Shown here piece after piece: positions 22,001 to 34,400 of a DNA stretch of 64,000 bases. The stretch lies in assembly GCA_946807835.1 (NCBI GenBank), contig OX327693.1:4605501-4669500 (forward strand), given 5' to 3'. Made by a program: the position numbers and the translations under genes. A model generated the notes under the pieces. That model was not told the DNA's origin. It saw only the letters and a list, made by a program, of their open reading frames with translations, and searched no databases. Every line of letters begins with the position of its first letter. The stretch's first letter is position 1. The DNA is from Ailanthus altissimus (taxonomy: Eukaryota; Streptophyta; Magnoliopsida; Sapindales; Simaroubaceae).

Positions 22001-24347
22001 AGTTTTCACTGCTTTTATGTTTTTAGACAAAATAATATATATATAAATATATATTACCTTTGTCATTTTCAAATTATAGTTTTAAAATAAATAAATTATT
22101 TATTTTAACGGTGGTAAAAGATTAATAATATATTTTTACTTCCATTTTGGTGAAAGTTTCCAACTCAAATCCTCTTTTTATATAATAAATAAATAAACTA
22201 TTAAGAAATATTTTTATATTTTAAAATATTATTTAAGGTTGTAATAACTATTTGTGAATTTTGATATCAACGGCACACAATCATTCTAAGAATGGGCGGT
22301 GGAACAAAATTAAGGTCGATAGATAAGTTGTTTGTGTGTTTAAAGAAAAGTTATTATAACAACCTTCTGCCCATTATCCTCAGCCAAATTATTGGCTCTA
22401 CTTTCCGTCAATTTTTTTTTTTGGGTAAAAGTTCTCAAAGCATAGCTAGAAATATAGGATTATTGGGTTTATTTTATTTTATTTATTTAGAAAGGTTAAA
22501 TTGAGAATAAATGGGGTCAATCATGTAAATTTCTTTAAAAAAATTTACTTTTTCATAAAGAAATCAAAATTTTAGCAGGATGAGTAACTACAAACGGATC
22601 CCCTTCTAAAAATTCCCACCCTAATCATTATTCCACTAACAATTTTTTTAAATATCACATGACAAATTTTACATTTTAAATAATTACAATTGTCAATAAT
22701 TAGATAAATGTAACATTGTAATTATTAATATTTAAATAATTATAACACTGCAATTAATGAAAAATTCTCTCACCTCTACGAAGGTTCAAACCCTTAAATT
22801 ATGTTAAAAAGTACAAACTTTATCATTGGTGTAAATGCATTCTACCATCAAATATATTTAATGTATTTATATTAACAAAAATTCCTAAATGTCTTTTTCA
22901 AAAAATAAAAATAAAAACCACAAATGTTATGTTTCAATTATATAATATTATTTAGATTTTACACGATTATTTAGGTTATATATATTTATATTTAAAACTT
23001 ATAGGAACATCACTGATTATTTCTCTTTTTAAAATTATTTTAAAGATGTGTTCTCTAATATTATAGTTTTTAAATGGTATTATAATATTTTTCATCTCAT
23101 ATAATATATTAAGCAATCATTAAATAATAAAATTATATTAATAAATGATTTTAAGAATTATAAAAATTAATTATTTAATTAATAATTAATATATCACTTG
23201 AAAAAAAATATTTTTATTTTTAAATAATATATTAAGTAATTAGTAAACAGTAAAATAGTATATTAAAAAATTTAAAAATTATAAAAAATTAATTATGTGC
23301 TTATCTTGAGATAAAATAAATAAATTATTACTCAATAAATATAATATTATTCATTTTATATAATAAAATTTTATATTATTTTAAGTAAAATTTTAAAATA
23401 TATCGATATTTTCTTTCAAAAAATAAATTAATAAAATATATCGATATGCACTCCTCAGACTCTATTGCGGCCTCCAGAGTCCAACGTTCGCGTTCTCCTT
23501 GCAAAAGCCACGAAGAAAATTTTACTCTGACAATATCTTTCATTTACTAAGCACTAACATCCATGCATAAACATGACTTCAATAATTGCGAAGGTTGGAA
23601 AGATAAGTGCCTATCAATTAAAAAATAATAATATTAAATATTTTAAATTATATCTTAAAAATAATATATTAAATAATAAAATAATTTTAAATTTTTTATT
23701 ATACTATCATTTAATAATTATTTAATACATTATTTTTTAAAATATAATTTAAAATATTTAATATTATTATATTATTTTTTGGTACATCTCTCAAGTGTTT
23801 GTATCTTAATAAATATTATAATAATATATTTTTTTTATAAAAATAATTATTTTTTATATATAAAATTATTTTTCTCCATTTACGAGAGTTATTTATTTAA
23901 AGTGTATAATATAATATGATTCCGATTAAACAAATTGAGGCTTAAAAAAAATTAAACAATATCATATGAGTAAAATCTGAAATGCCTCAAAGCCACAGAG
24001 GAGGTAAATGATAAATTCCCATTCAAACAAGCTTAGCCGTTAAGACATGTACATGAGCTTAGGAAGGGTCACAAAGTCTATAAACGGTCATGCAGTTAAG
24101 AAAAGTAGAAAACTTATGAACAATTGTTGAAATTTGTAAGACTTATATTTGAAAAGATTTAACGAACTTATATTTTTTAGAAATATAAAAAATTAACAAA
24201 TTTGATGGTCATGATTTCTTGTTAAATAACAGAAACTTATACGTGATTGACATTTGTTTGTGTATGTGATCAAACATTGCGGCCAGATTATGAAATTTTA
24301 AATTACACATATAAAGATAAAATTAAAATTTTTATTTGAAAAATTAT
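19065..24347. other. Intergenic AT-rich region between divergent NLR-related genes
   Basis: Very AT-rich, with no gene recognised. A (TA)n microsatellite lies at 19490-19506. MITE-like palindromes lie at about 23029-23260 and 23615-23785 (AAATATTTTAAATTATAT ... ATATAATTTAAAATATTTAA). The 70-codon frame at 22292 matches nothing. Confidence 0.45.
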
Positions 24348-24505
24348 AGTCTACGAAGAAAATGGAAGAATTAATATAAAATCAACATAAAATTGATGGA
24401 AATTTTGCTCTTTCCATTAGTTTTTCAGTACAGTCTACAAAAATGGAAGAATTAAAACAAAATCAACATGACATTGATGGACATTTTGGTCTTTCTCATC
24501 TATAA
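24348..24505. repeat. Short tandem duplication (~84 bp) in NLR 5' flank
   Basis: Two copies of a unit beginning AGTCTAC, containing AAATGGAAGAATTAA and AAATCAACAT, and ending in a TTTCTCAT/TTTCCATT-like segment. They lie 300-460 bp upstream of the CC-NB gene start. Confidence 0.6.
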
Positions 24506-24737
24506 AACAAATCGAACACGACGTTTATTGAATAAAATAAAATATAATTTATATTTTAAATATTTTTGGTGAATATTACATGAATATAAAAGAAAATTTT
24601 AGAAATTTTGTCAAATTTCGAGCCGGTTTTTATAAATTTCTTCGTTCTCACAAAGTCGAAAAGTACGTCAAGTCAAACCATTCCTTTGCGGCTCATCATC
24701 GTCTTTCAGCAAAATCAAATCAAACGGCACCGCTTCT

Positions 24738-24772
24738 TCTTCTGCTTCTGCTTCTGCTTCTTTTGGTTTTGC
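24738..24772. repeat. CTT-rich microsatellite in 5' leader
   Basis: A CTTCTTCTTCTGCTTCTGC-type tract lies just upstream of the CC-NB start codon, probably in its 5' UTR. Pyrimidine-rich leaders are common in plant genes. Confidence 0.5.
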
Positions 24773-24808
24773 TGTTGAGTGTTTTTTTTTGTTGCTGCTG
24801 CTCATCAA

Positions 24809-26188
24809 ATGGCGGATGAACTGTCGTCACGTTTTGGCATGCTGTGCGATAAACTCGATTCCGACGCCGGCGCTTTCTGGGACAACGCCGAGATGAAACA
24901 GTTGCTTCTCGAAGTAAAAGAAGCGCATTACCTGCTTCAGAACGTTAAGCGCTACAGATCCGACCAAAATGTAAACACGAACTCTCTGTTCGCGGCTCTG
25001 GAAGGCGTCGCTTCTGGCGTCGATGGGTTAGTTGACGCTTGGGTTCAGTCGGAAATATCAAGACCCAAATTCGATCAAAAGCTGAGGAGGGCTCATGCAC
25101 GGCTCGTTCCGCTCTTGAATTCGCTGCGCAAAGTCGTTGCCGGTGACGATGAAGATGAAGAGACTACTGGCTCCATTTACGAGGTGAGTTCTAGAAGCTC
25201 TGAACAGGCTGTTTTAGAAAGTGATCATCTTGACAAATCAATTTTAGAAAGTAACCACCTTGAGAAATCAATTAGCTCTGTGAAATGCGCGTTGCTACGC
25301 AACGTGAATATGACGCTAGTTTTACTCGTTGTGGGTGTGAGCGGAACTGTTAATACCGCTCTAGCCCACGGAATTTTCACCGATGAGGAGGTGAAATCCC
25401 ATTTTCCGTTCAGTTTTTGGTTCTCTGTTGCTAAGAAACTTGTTTTTTCGAGAGTTGTTAAGGCAATAAGATTTCATTGTAGTGAAATTCACAGAGCTCA
25501 GAAAATGGGTGAGAGATTGATGATTGTAATGGATGATGTGTGTGATTTGAATGTTGATGAATTGAAAGAATTCAGATTATTAATCTCAAACGACATGGGT
25601 AATTTGGTACCTTGTGTTTTGGTGACTACTCGCTCTGATTTGGTGGCAAGTATGATGAGCAGAGTTCCAGCGCATCACTTGACTTATATTCCTGAGTCCA
25701 ATTCATGGTCTGATGTCAACCTTGAATTACTCCCATTAGTAGGAGCTCACAGCTGTGAGCGTGGACATGAGAAGGATCTCAGAGGTAAGGCACCAAAGTC
25801 TGCAGGGGCGACTGAACTGCAAAGAAATTCAACTTCTGGACTTGAAGGTGAGATGCCAGGACACTTTGAGGAGCTAAGTAAGTCTGTTCTGAACCCATGT
25901 ACAGAATGTCAGTCAGCTACAGATGATGATGCTGCATCAAACCCAGAAATTTTGACAGCAAATAAATTGAAATGTTCTCCACCAACAGATGTGGATAAAT
26001 CTGAACCCCAACTTAAATCCCTTGAAACAGCAGAGGAATTATCTACACATGTGCCAGGAACCAGAGCGACTAGTTCTGATGATGCCATTCATGGGACAGT
26101 GTTTGAGGATGGATCCTTCCAAGATAAGGAGAAAGTAAGGCGAATTTTGTATTGGATGCATGGCAACCATCAAAGTAGGTACATGTAA
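24809..26188 (+). CDS. CC-NB protein with degenerate P-loop and no LRR
   Basis: A single-exon 459-aa frame. The ATG at 24809 (MADELSSRFG) was chosen because the frame has no ATG further upstream and the paralogues align from here. Residues 1-125 are a CC domain (Rx_N-like; GVDGLVDAWVQSE where the EDVID motif sits). Residues 165-300 are a shrunken NB-ARC. The P-loop reads GVSGTVNTA (176-184), with Asn182 at the lysine position, so normal ATP binding is unlikely. Kinase-2 is LMIVMDDV (237-244) and RNBS-B is VLVTTRSDLVASMM (270-283). There is no GLPL, MHD or LRR; NLRs are usually over 800 aa. Residues 310-459 are an acidic, probably disordered tail, also preserved in the decayed copy at 1490-1820. 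GTGAGT after residue 124 is the same site used as a splice donor in the TIR-CC-HMA gene; here the frame reads through. It lies head to head with that gene, 6.8 kb away. Inferred role: NLR-related immunity adaptor or helper. Confidence 0.8.
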   Translation: MADELSSRFGMLCDKLDSDAGAFWDNAEMKQLLLEVKEAHYLLQNVKRYRSDQNVNTNSLFAALEGVASGVDGLVDAWVQSEISRPKFDQKLRRAHARLVPLLNSLRKVVAGDDEDEETTGSIYEVSSRSSEQAVLESDHLDKSILESNHLEKSISSVKCALLRNVNMTLVLLVVGVSGTVNTALAHGIFTDEEVKSHFPFSFWFSVAKKLVFSRVVKAIRFHCSEIHRAQKMGERLMIVMDDVCDLNVDELKEFRLLISNDMGNLVPCVLVTTRSDLVASMMSRVPAHHLTYIPESNSWSDVNLELLPLVGAHSCERGHEKDLRGKAPKSAGATELQRNSTSGLEGEMPGHFEELSKSVLNPCTECQSATDDDAASNPEILTANKLKCSPPTDVDKSEPQLKSLETAEELSTHVPGTRATSSDDAIHGTVFEDGSFQDKEKVRRILYWMHGNHQSRYM

Positions 26189-27868
26189 GGTAACTTGTGA
26201 AATCCATCAAGGGAAATGTAGCTGACAAGTTCAGCTTAATCCAATCGAGTAGGTTATCTCTTCTAATAAGCTTGTAAATTAGGTACTTGAAGTACCGACT
26301 ATAATGTGTGAAAAGGCCAAGGTTCCTTGCAAGGTCCAAATATTTGGGCACTAGCTCGAGGTAGAATAAACTTGGCTGAGCTAATGCAAAGGCAGTATGT
26401 GTTTCTCTCTTTCACTATGTATTATGGGCATAAGAAGTGGGGGAGAACTACCATCATCTCCTCCTTCATCGTTTCGTTGCTTCTGGTCTGTGAAATAATA
26501 TGTTCTAGGCAGCTAATTCTGTGGGCTAGGTCAGCAATGTGTAGCTCTTTATTCGTAGAACAACTGTATGGGATAAAGCAAGAGTTCTATGGATGAGTGC
26601 TGTTTTCTTACATTTTTGGGTGATTTGGCCACAAGAAATAGAAGTATTTTGAAGGCTTGACTGCAGAGGACGTTAACTATTTATGGGATGAAGCTCGTTC
26701 GCCAGCTGCTCTCCGGGCATAAGTGACAAGGACTTCAACGCACCTCTTTTCTGGCTATGCTTCTCTTTGTAGATTTGCATAACTGGATAGATTATCTAGC
26801 TGGTCTTTTGGTATTGAGTGGATAGTTTGTTTTTTCGTTTTAATGGTGTTCATAAACTGATGTTCCTAGCATTAATCTCATAAACTGATGTTCATAGCAT
26901 TGGCAGGTTTCAGAAATACGAGTCAGAAATGAATTAATGGTGGGGTTGAATCCCCAAGATAAAAAATCTTTAGAGATAAGTTTATATTTAGAAATAATTA
27001 TAAAGTATAAGAATTAATAATTTAAGAAGTAAATACATAAATAATTAATTAATTATTTGAAAATTGCCCTTTTTGAGTAAAAAAACATTGCCTTCTCAGA
27101 GTCTACATTGCTGCAAATTCTTGAAGATGTATTTGAAATACACTGAAGTTAAGTTTTTGTAAAGAAATTTAGGTTTTTTAAAAATATTTTTAAGAAAAAA
27201 AAAACTGTTGCAATAAGTTAGAATGGGGTGTTCGATAGCCAAATTTTTTTTTTTCAGTTTTTTCAATTTTCAATTTTATCTCCCAAAAGAACAAAAAGAT
27301 CCCAATTGAAGTTTTAATGAACTCGCCGCCATGTGTGTTGGCTTATCCTTTAAAAAAAAAATAATAAAATCGTTGTATTGGGTTAAGATCCACCTTTTTT
27401 GTGGTATAGCCCAAAATGTAAACAAAACCCAATTCAAATAAAAACAAAACGACAAAACTGTGGTCTTTATTGAAAATATGAAAAATATGTGGAGTGGAAT
27501 GAAAATTAGAAAAGTGGAGAAACCACGGGCAATGGGCATGGGGAACGTGTGTGGAATGGCCAATGAAGAAATAAAATTTTGGCGATTCACCGGAGTTTGA
27601 TGTAAATTAATACTCTTACTTACGAGAAGATTAAGTTTGAGTTCGATGGTGCCAAAGCGGTTAATGATACTTTTTTAGGTATATTCAAAATCAAAATTAG
27701 AACTTATTTTTTAAGAGATTTATTATTATCCTAGTTCTTTTAATTTTTATAGAATCCTTTTTTGTTCTATGAGCTGCTAATAGAGTTATTCATGCTCTAA
27801 CTAAGTTTGTTCTCAAGTATTCATTTCATGTTATATGGATTTATATCCTTCACATTATAAGTTTTTAT
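26189..27868. other. 3' flank of the CC-NB gene; no gene seen
   Basis: The region 26189-26900 has moderate base composition and may contain the 3' UTR. The 89-codon frame at 26327 and the 104-codon minus frame at 27276 resemble no family. The rest is AT-rich. Confidence 0.4.
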
Positions 27869-28026
27869 AGAATAATGTTGGATATTTTAAAATTATTTTT
27901 TAAAAATTAATATGTTAAGTAATTATTAAACGATAAAATTATGTAAATTTTAAAATTATTTATTACATTTAATAATTACTTGACACATCACTTTGTATAA
28001 TATAATTTAAGATGCATAGCATTGCT
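27869..28026. mobile_element. MITE-like palindrome
   Basis: Imperfect inverted repeat. The left arm is AGAATAATGTTGGATATTTT and the right arm read inward is AGCAATGCTATGCATCTTAA. The interior is GTTAAGTAATTATTAAACGA paired with TTTAATAATTACTTGACACA. Same family as 2785-2963. Confidence 0.55.
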
Positions 28027-28079
28027 TGTTCTTATAAAGAATTCAATTTCTCCTTCTTAATTTCTACAAATTAATATAT

Positions 28080-28574
28080 AATTGTCCATATTAATTTATC
28101 ACTCAATTCAAAAATTTAAATTGATAGGTGAATGTCCAATATTGGTATTAAATAATTGTCCTTATTAGTTTGTCATTCAATCTAAAAGTTTAAATTGATA
28201 GGTGAAGGCCTAATATTAGTATTAAAGACAAGTCTCTAATAGTTTTCCTCACGTGAAACGTGGATTCGAGTAGGTCTGAACTAGGTGAATCTACAAGTCT
28301 CTAACAATCCCCCTCATATGAAACGTCCCCTCATGTGAAATGTAGATTTAAGTAGGTCTGAACCAGGTGAATTCACAAGTCTCTAACAGTCTCATTCACG
28401 TAAAACATGTATCTGAGTAGGTCTGAATCAGGTGAATCCCTCGTCTTTAAAAAACCAAGAAAGCCAATAAACCAATAAATTAACTGAAAATAAAGATGTG
28501 GAGGCTTGAACTCAAGACTTTGACATTAATATCATATTAGTTTACCACTCAACCCAAAAATTTAAGCTTATAGG
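28080..28574. repeat. Tandemly repeated non-coding repeat (left part)
   Basis: Repeats of two modules: 'TTTAAATTGATAGGTGAA...CCAATATTGGTATTAA' at about 28115, 28185 and 28555, and 'GTGAAACGTGGATT..GAGTAGGTCTGAA..AGGTGAAT' at about 28253, 28337 and 28398. The repeat continues after the solo LTR at 29957-30000. It is a non-autonomous repeat of unknown class. Confidence 0.6.
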
Positions 28575-29951
28575 TGATTGGTGTGCTATAGTAGTTAAGC
28601 GCAAGTGCACGCTATCATATCAAGTAATATAGGATTTTAAGTCCAGATATCGATCCCACAGGGACTATGCAATCTAATTCTATAATCAAGTACTAAAATT
28701 ATACCTACTTAACTTTTATTCAGAAAATCACAATCTGAAATTTATTTAACTAATCTAATTCTATCAATTAACTAGACAAAAAATAAAGAGTAGAATTCAC
28801 AAATAAAGATAATCTAGGGTTTTGACTTGTCCCTTAGTATTTCATTGGATTCATTAACCACTTAGTTAATCCCTTAATACTAATTGATTGGCTTAGACAC
28901 TAATCTCATCACAAGCCTCTGTTGATGGTCAAGTGACTATATTACGCATTCTAACAATCACCTATATATCTATGGTAATCAAATCAGAATGTAATTCATT
29001 AAGATCAAGTCTAAATTATACCATACATGCCACCTAGGTATATGTCTATCCTAGATGGAACTCATAGTTGTTACCCTATGATCATGCATCAAACTTCACT
29101 AGGCTAAACACATGAATCCCTCCGTCGAGTTCATCATGGTTCCTCAATCATTTAAAATATTGATCAGGTATAATGAAAATATTAAACACAAGATAGAATG
29201 AATCAATTGAATTTATCAAGTTCATAAACTAAAATTTAACACAATCCAAATCCATACTAGGTTTACATAGTCTAACCCTAGATGAATAAATTAACTCATC
29301 ATGAAACCAAAAGTATCAAACCAATTTATAAAGATCAACAAGAAAAAGAACATAATGATAAAGAAGGATAAGAAAAACTAATCAAAGTGACTCCTTGATG
29401 TGCTTCTCCCTCAATCTTGACTTGAAGCTTGAATCTTGATATTGGTTCTTCAATCTTTGGCTTTGATCTTTGTGTTGTGAATTCTCTTTCTAAGTTTGTG
29501 CCTCTTTTCTCTCTTTTTCTCCTGCCCTCTCCCTTAGGGTTTTTTGCTTTCTATTTATAAGTTTTTGTCTTCAAAACACTGTTAATGAGTACTGTAGCAA
29601 AAATACTGTATATGAATTACTGTAGCAAAACACTGTTCTCCCGACACTGTTCACCACCTCAAGCGCCGCGGCGTTGGGTTGTGGGTGCCGCGGCGCTCAG
29701 CAACTAACCTGGTCGCCGCGATGCTCAGTTATTGGGCGCTGCGGCGCTCAACCTTGGTGCCTATTTCGTATTTTAAGTGTAACTTCTTTGTTTGTCGCCC
29801 GATTCGCCTTTTGTTTGTTCCTATGCGTCACATTTTCTATCGTACATCTATTTATGATCAAAAACCATAATTAAATAGCCAAATAGTTATGATTTGAAGT
29901 AAAATACTAAAGATAAGTAAAAATAATAATAGTATGTTTACTCCCCTATCA
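28575..29951 (-). mobile_element. Solo LTR, Ty3/gypsy-like (1377 bp)
   Basis: The block starts TGATTGGTGTGC and ends CCCCTATCA (TG..CA), flanked by the perfect 5-bp repeat ATAGG (28570-28574 and 29952-29956). The flanking repeat supplies an unoccupied site: TTAAATTGATAGGTGAAGGCC at about 28190 is the sequence expected without the insertion. Read on the minus strand it starts TGATAGGGGAGT and has the 3' features of gypsy LTRs (ATAGTCCCTGTGGGATCGAT, then GCGTGCACTTGCG). It holds a cluster of GCGCCGCGGCG motifs at 29660-29755. No internal region is present. Confidence 0.8.
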
Positions 29952-29956
29952 ATAGG

Positions 29957-30757
29957 TGAAGGTCCAATAGTAATATTAAGGACAAATCTCTAATAGTCAT
30001 TTTTATCTACAAAAATATTATATTTTTTTTAAATTTTAATATAATATTTTCATTTTAATTGTAATTATTAGATGGTGATATAATATAATTGGTGATTTTA
30101 AATGTTACAAACTCCTCCCATTTATAAAACAAACTCTTTCTAATTCTAATTCAAGATGCTTGACAAATTGGTTATTTGAACTATTTTTTTAATTTTCAAT
30201 TAGTTACACTAATGTTTATTTATTATAAATGTATCTGTTTATCTTGTTAACGTAGGGATTGAGATGTGTGGCTATTAATGTTATAGTCTTTAGTAATATT
30301 TTCTAAATAATTTTGTATCTAAAGTTATTTTTGTTGTTGGAAGAAGATTGTATGAAAAATATTATATGGTGATTTTTCATTTATAGATGCATTTATGTAT
30401 AAAAGTAAGAGACATTAGTTTTCTTATGATTGTTATATATATAAATATAATAATTTTTTTTTGGGGGTCTAAAATTGGCCTCCTAATAATTAAATAATTA
30501 TTAAAATTATCCTAATAAAAAAATTGAATTGTCCTCACCTCTGTTTAAAATCGAACCTTTGATTTAGATTAAAAATACAAAAATTTTATTGCAAAAATAA
30601 ACAAATGCTTTAATTATATTTACTTTGGCAATAGTTAACAAGCGGATGGTTGACACATTGACTCTCCACTCTTTTGGCTCAATATTCTCATTGTATTCTT
30701 AATAGCATTCGATTTTTACGATATTTACTCAAAAATTAATTTGAATGTATTAGTTTT
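29957..30757. other. Rest of the interrupted repeat, then AT-rich intergenic
   Basis: 29952-30000 continues the repeat interrupted by the solo LTR. From 30000 to 30757 the sequence is AT-rich with no gene seen. Confidence 0.4.
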
Positions 30758-31421
30758 TGTTATCGCGGAAGCATATAAACAAGTAATATAACTCAAGTAA
30801 TAATATGCAGAATAAGTAATTAAGAAACTTAAAGAGAGAAAAGTAGAAGAAGAACACACAAAATTTAAATAGTTCTGTAATTTATTTACGTCTACGGCAG
30901 ATTAAGATCATTTTCTCTTATTATTGAATCACAAAACACTCACAAAATATATTTTTTATAAGAAAGACTCACAAAAAAATTCTCTGTTGCAATCTAAAAT
31001 GTTTTTCTAACTAAGAATCACAAAGTGTGTTTAATCATAAAAGTTTCTTAAGTTCTCACTAAGATGTATTTACAAGCCAATATAGAGTCTTTATATAGGT
31101 TTTAGGACGTTTTAGGTTATCCTAAACATGTGGAAGTTGTATTAGAAAGTCCTAGAGCAAGTAGGAGATGAAATAAGTAAGTATCAAAATAGAAAAATCT
31201 TTCTGTGCTAGGCACCACGACGCTGGGCCACTCGTCTGGATGCTAGGACAACCAGAGTCACTTAACGCTGCGATACTCAGGTTCTGTTCTGAGCTCTGTG
31301 CCGTCCATACTTGGGCACCACCCCTTATGTCTTTTGCGCCCGTCTTCGATCATTGCGTACCCTACGTACTTGGCTTGCTCTCCAAATCATATCTCGATGA
31401 TTTTCAATCAATATTCTCACA
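30758..31421 (-). repeat. 3' LTR of copia-2
   Basis: 664 bp, matching 35454-36179. The GC-rich motif array that is well kept in the other LTR (35905-36055) is present here in a shortened, CpG-depleted form (31200-31280). Confidence 0.85.
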
Positions 31422-31489
31422 AATCCCCTCATTGATTCAAAATTATCCACAAAGTAACTTGTTCTCTCATTTGCAATCTTCGGTCATCC

Positions 31490-34400
31490 TCACAAAGTAA
31501 TAACTCTCGTTAAGTCCTTACATAGGATGAACTTAACCGAGGGCAGTGGCTTAGTCAACATATCAAATGGGTTTTTAGACAACGTTATTTTCATTAGACT
31601 AACTTCACTACTTTGGACAATCTCTTGAATGTCATAGAGCCGCACATTAATGTGTTTCGATCTCTCGTGGAACACTTAATGCTTGCTTAAGTGTATGACA
31701 CTTTGACTGTCATAATATATACCGATGTTCACATCTTTACTAGCTAATACCTCTGCGCATATGCCTTTCAATCACATAGCCTCCTTAATAGCTTTACCAA
31801 CAGCTATGTACTCTATTTTTATGGTAGATAATGCAACCACATGTTGTAGAACTAATCTCCAACATACACTACACCCAAATACTGTGAATACATAACCTGT
31901 CAACGATATTCTTTTGTCTAGATCACTTGCATAATCTGAGTCTATGTATCCTCTTACCATTTCACTGTTGTCCTCATCATTTTTATACATTAATCCATGA
32001 TTTGAGGTCCTCTTGAGATATCTCAAAATCCACTTCATTGCAAGCCAGTGATCTTTACCCGAATTTGTCATGTATCTACTCACCACACTCACAGTTTGTC
32101 TTATGTCTAGTCTTGTACAAACCATTGTATATATGATGCTCCCTATAGTGCTTGCATATAGTACTTTACTCATTTGTAGTTTTTCCTCTTCGGATATCGG
32201 CGACTGTGCTGCTGAAAGTTTGAAATGTATAACCAAATGAGCAAAGACAGCCTTTGCTTTAGACATACCAAACTTCTCTAGAATTTTAAGTATATATCGC
32301 TGTTGAGATAAGAAGATGACATCTCTTCTTTCTCTCATAATATCCATATCAATATCCTCTTTGCTGCTCATAAATCATTCATCTTAACCTCGCCATTCAA
32401 TTACTTCTTGAGCTTCTGTATTTCTTCCATATTTTTACATGCAATCAACATATAATCGACTTATAGAAATAAATACATCATCCCATAACTTATGTTCTTG
32501 AAGTACACATATCCATCATATTTGCTCCTACTAAAGCCAAAGCCATCATAAACTCATCAAATCTCTTATATCACTATATAGATGATTGTTTTAACCCATA
32601 TAATGACTTCTTTAGTAAACAAGCATGATTTTCTTTTTCAGGCTCCTTAAACCCTTGTGGCTGTGCCATGTATATCGTCTCTTTAAACTCATCATGCAGA
32701 AAATCTGTCTTTGCATCCATATACACTATATGTAAATCAAGATTTGCACATATGGCTAACAAAATCCCAATGGATGTGTGCTTGATGACTAGAGAAAAAA
32801 TCTCATAAAAGTTAACTCCATCTCTTTGAGTAAAACCTTGTGCAACTAACCTAGTCTTGAATCTTGTAGGCTCTATTCCCAGTATCTCCTCATTCACCTT
32901 ATATACCCATTTACACCCAATTAGTTTCTTTTGAGTTCTCTCTACTAACTTCCCGGTATTATTTTTTCTAAGAGAACTAATCTTTTCTTTCATAGCATGC
33001 TGCCATTCCTTTTTGTTTTCACTCTTCATAGCCTCACCATATGTTCTAGGCTCATCATACTCAAAAGTGTAAGCAGAATTAAAAGCATGAGCAACACCAT
33101 ATGTTCTCCTTAGACTGTCTCTAGTTAGCTGGTACTCTTTAAGTTCTATCTCAAGAGTCCTAGTCTTTCCTTGGGACGACTTGAAGGAACTCGTCGGTGT
33201 TCTTGGTTCTTCTTCAAAGATCTCTTTATTGAAATACTGATCTGAGGGCATATCAGATCTACTCTTAAGCTTCACTTTAACTTCTATTGACTCGGGCGCT
33301 GAGTCTTCCTTGGGCACAGGTTATTCTTTCTCATCTTTTTTGGGAGGCTTTTAGTATGGTCATCTCATTGAACATTACATCACGACTTATGTTACTCCTT
33401 GGTGGTGTTAAATCTTTACACTATACCTTATATCCCTTCACTCCTTCGGGATATCCTATGAATACCTCTTTAATGGCTCTTGGTTTCAACTTCCCATCCT
33501 TAACATGTACAAAGGCAGGGTAATCAAATATTTAGAGGTGATCATACTTAGGAGGATTACCAGACCATTTCTCTTTTGACGTCTTAAAGTCAATCGCTGA
33601 AGAGGGACTTCTATTAATCAAATAAACTGCAATCACTACAACTTCTCCCCAAAATGCCTTGGACATCTTTGCATTAGTAAGCATGTATCTAACCCTTTCA
33701 AGTAGGGTCGTATTCATTCTCTTAACTATGTCATTCTGCTATGGTGTTGATCTTACCATTCTATGCCTTGCAATCCCATGATTGGCATAAAACCCATCAA
33801 ACTCTCTATTGTAAAACTCGAGGCCATTGTCAGTTCTCAACCTCTTTACTCTTTTACTAGCCTGATTCTTAATAAGAACTTTTCAAATCTTGAACACATC
33901 AAATACTTGATCCTTTCTCTTTAACATATAGACCCACAGTTTTCTTAAATAATCATAAATCAAACTAAGAAAATACCTGGCACCACCACGAATAGCTATC
34001 TGAGCTGGTCCCCAAAGACCTAAGCGTATATAGTCAAGAGTCCCCTTAGTCTTGTGCTTGCCGGTACTAAACCTCACCCTATGTGCTTTTCCAAACACAC
34101 AATGCTCACAAAACTCTAATAACTGGACCTTATCTTCGCCAAATGTCTTTTAACTAAATAACTCATTCAGGTTTCTCTCGCCTAGGTGTACCAATCTAAG
34201 ATGCTACAACTTGATTGGCATATTCTCATCATTTACAGAGAATAATGCAGAACCACTTACAACTTCACCCTTAAGCACATAAATTCCTTTGTGCTTCTCT
34301 CATCTCATTACCACCATGGAACCCTTCAACACTCTCAAAGCTTCTCTGTCGATCCTGATGGAACATCTATTTTGGTCTAAAGTCTTTAGTGAGATCAAGT

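Noticed and set aside
24580..24819. 79-codon frame upstream of the CC-NB gene, as an uORF or exon
   Set aside because: It reads through the CTT microsatellite into poly-Leu and poly-Cys and overlaps the true start in another frame; no homology.
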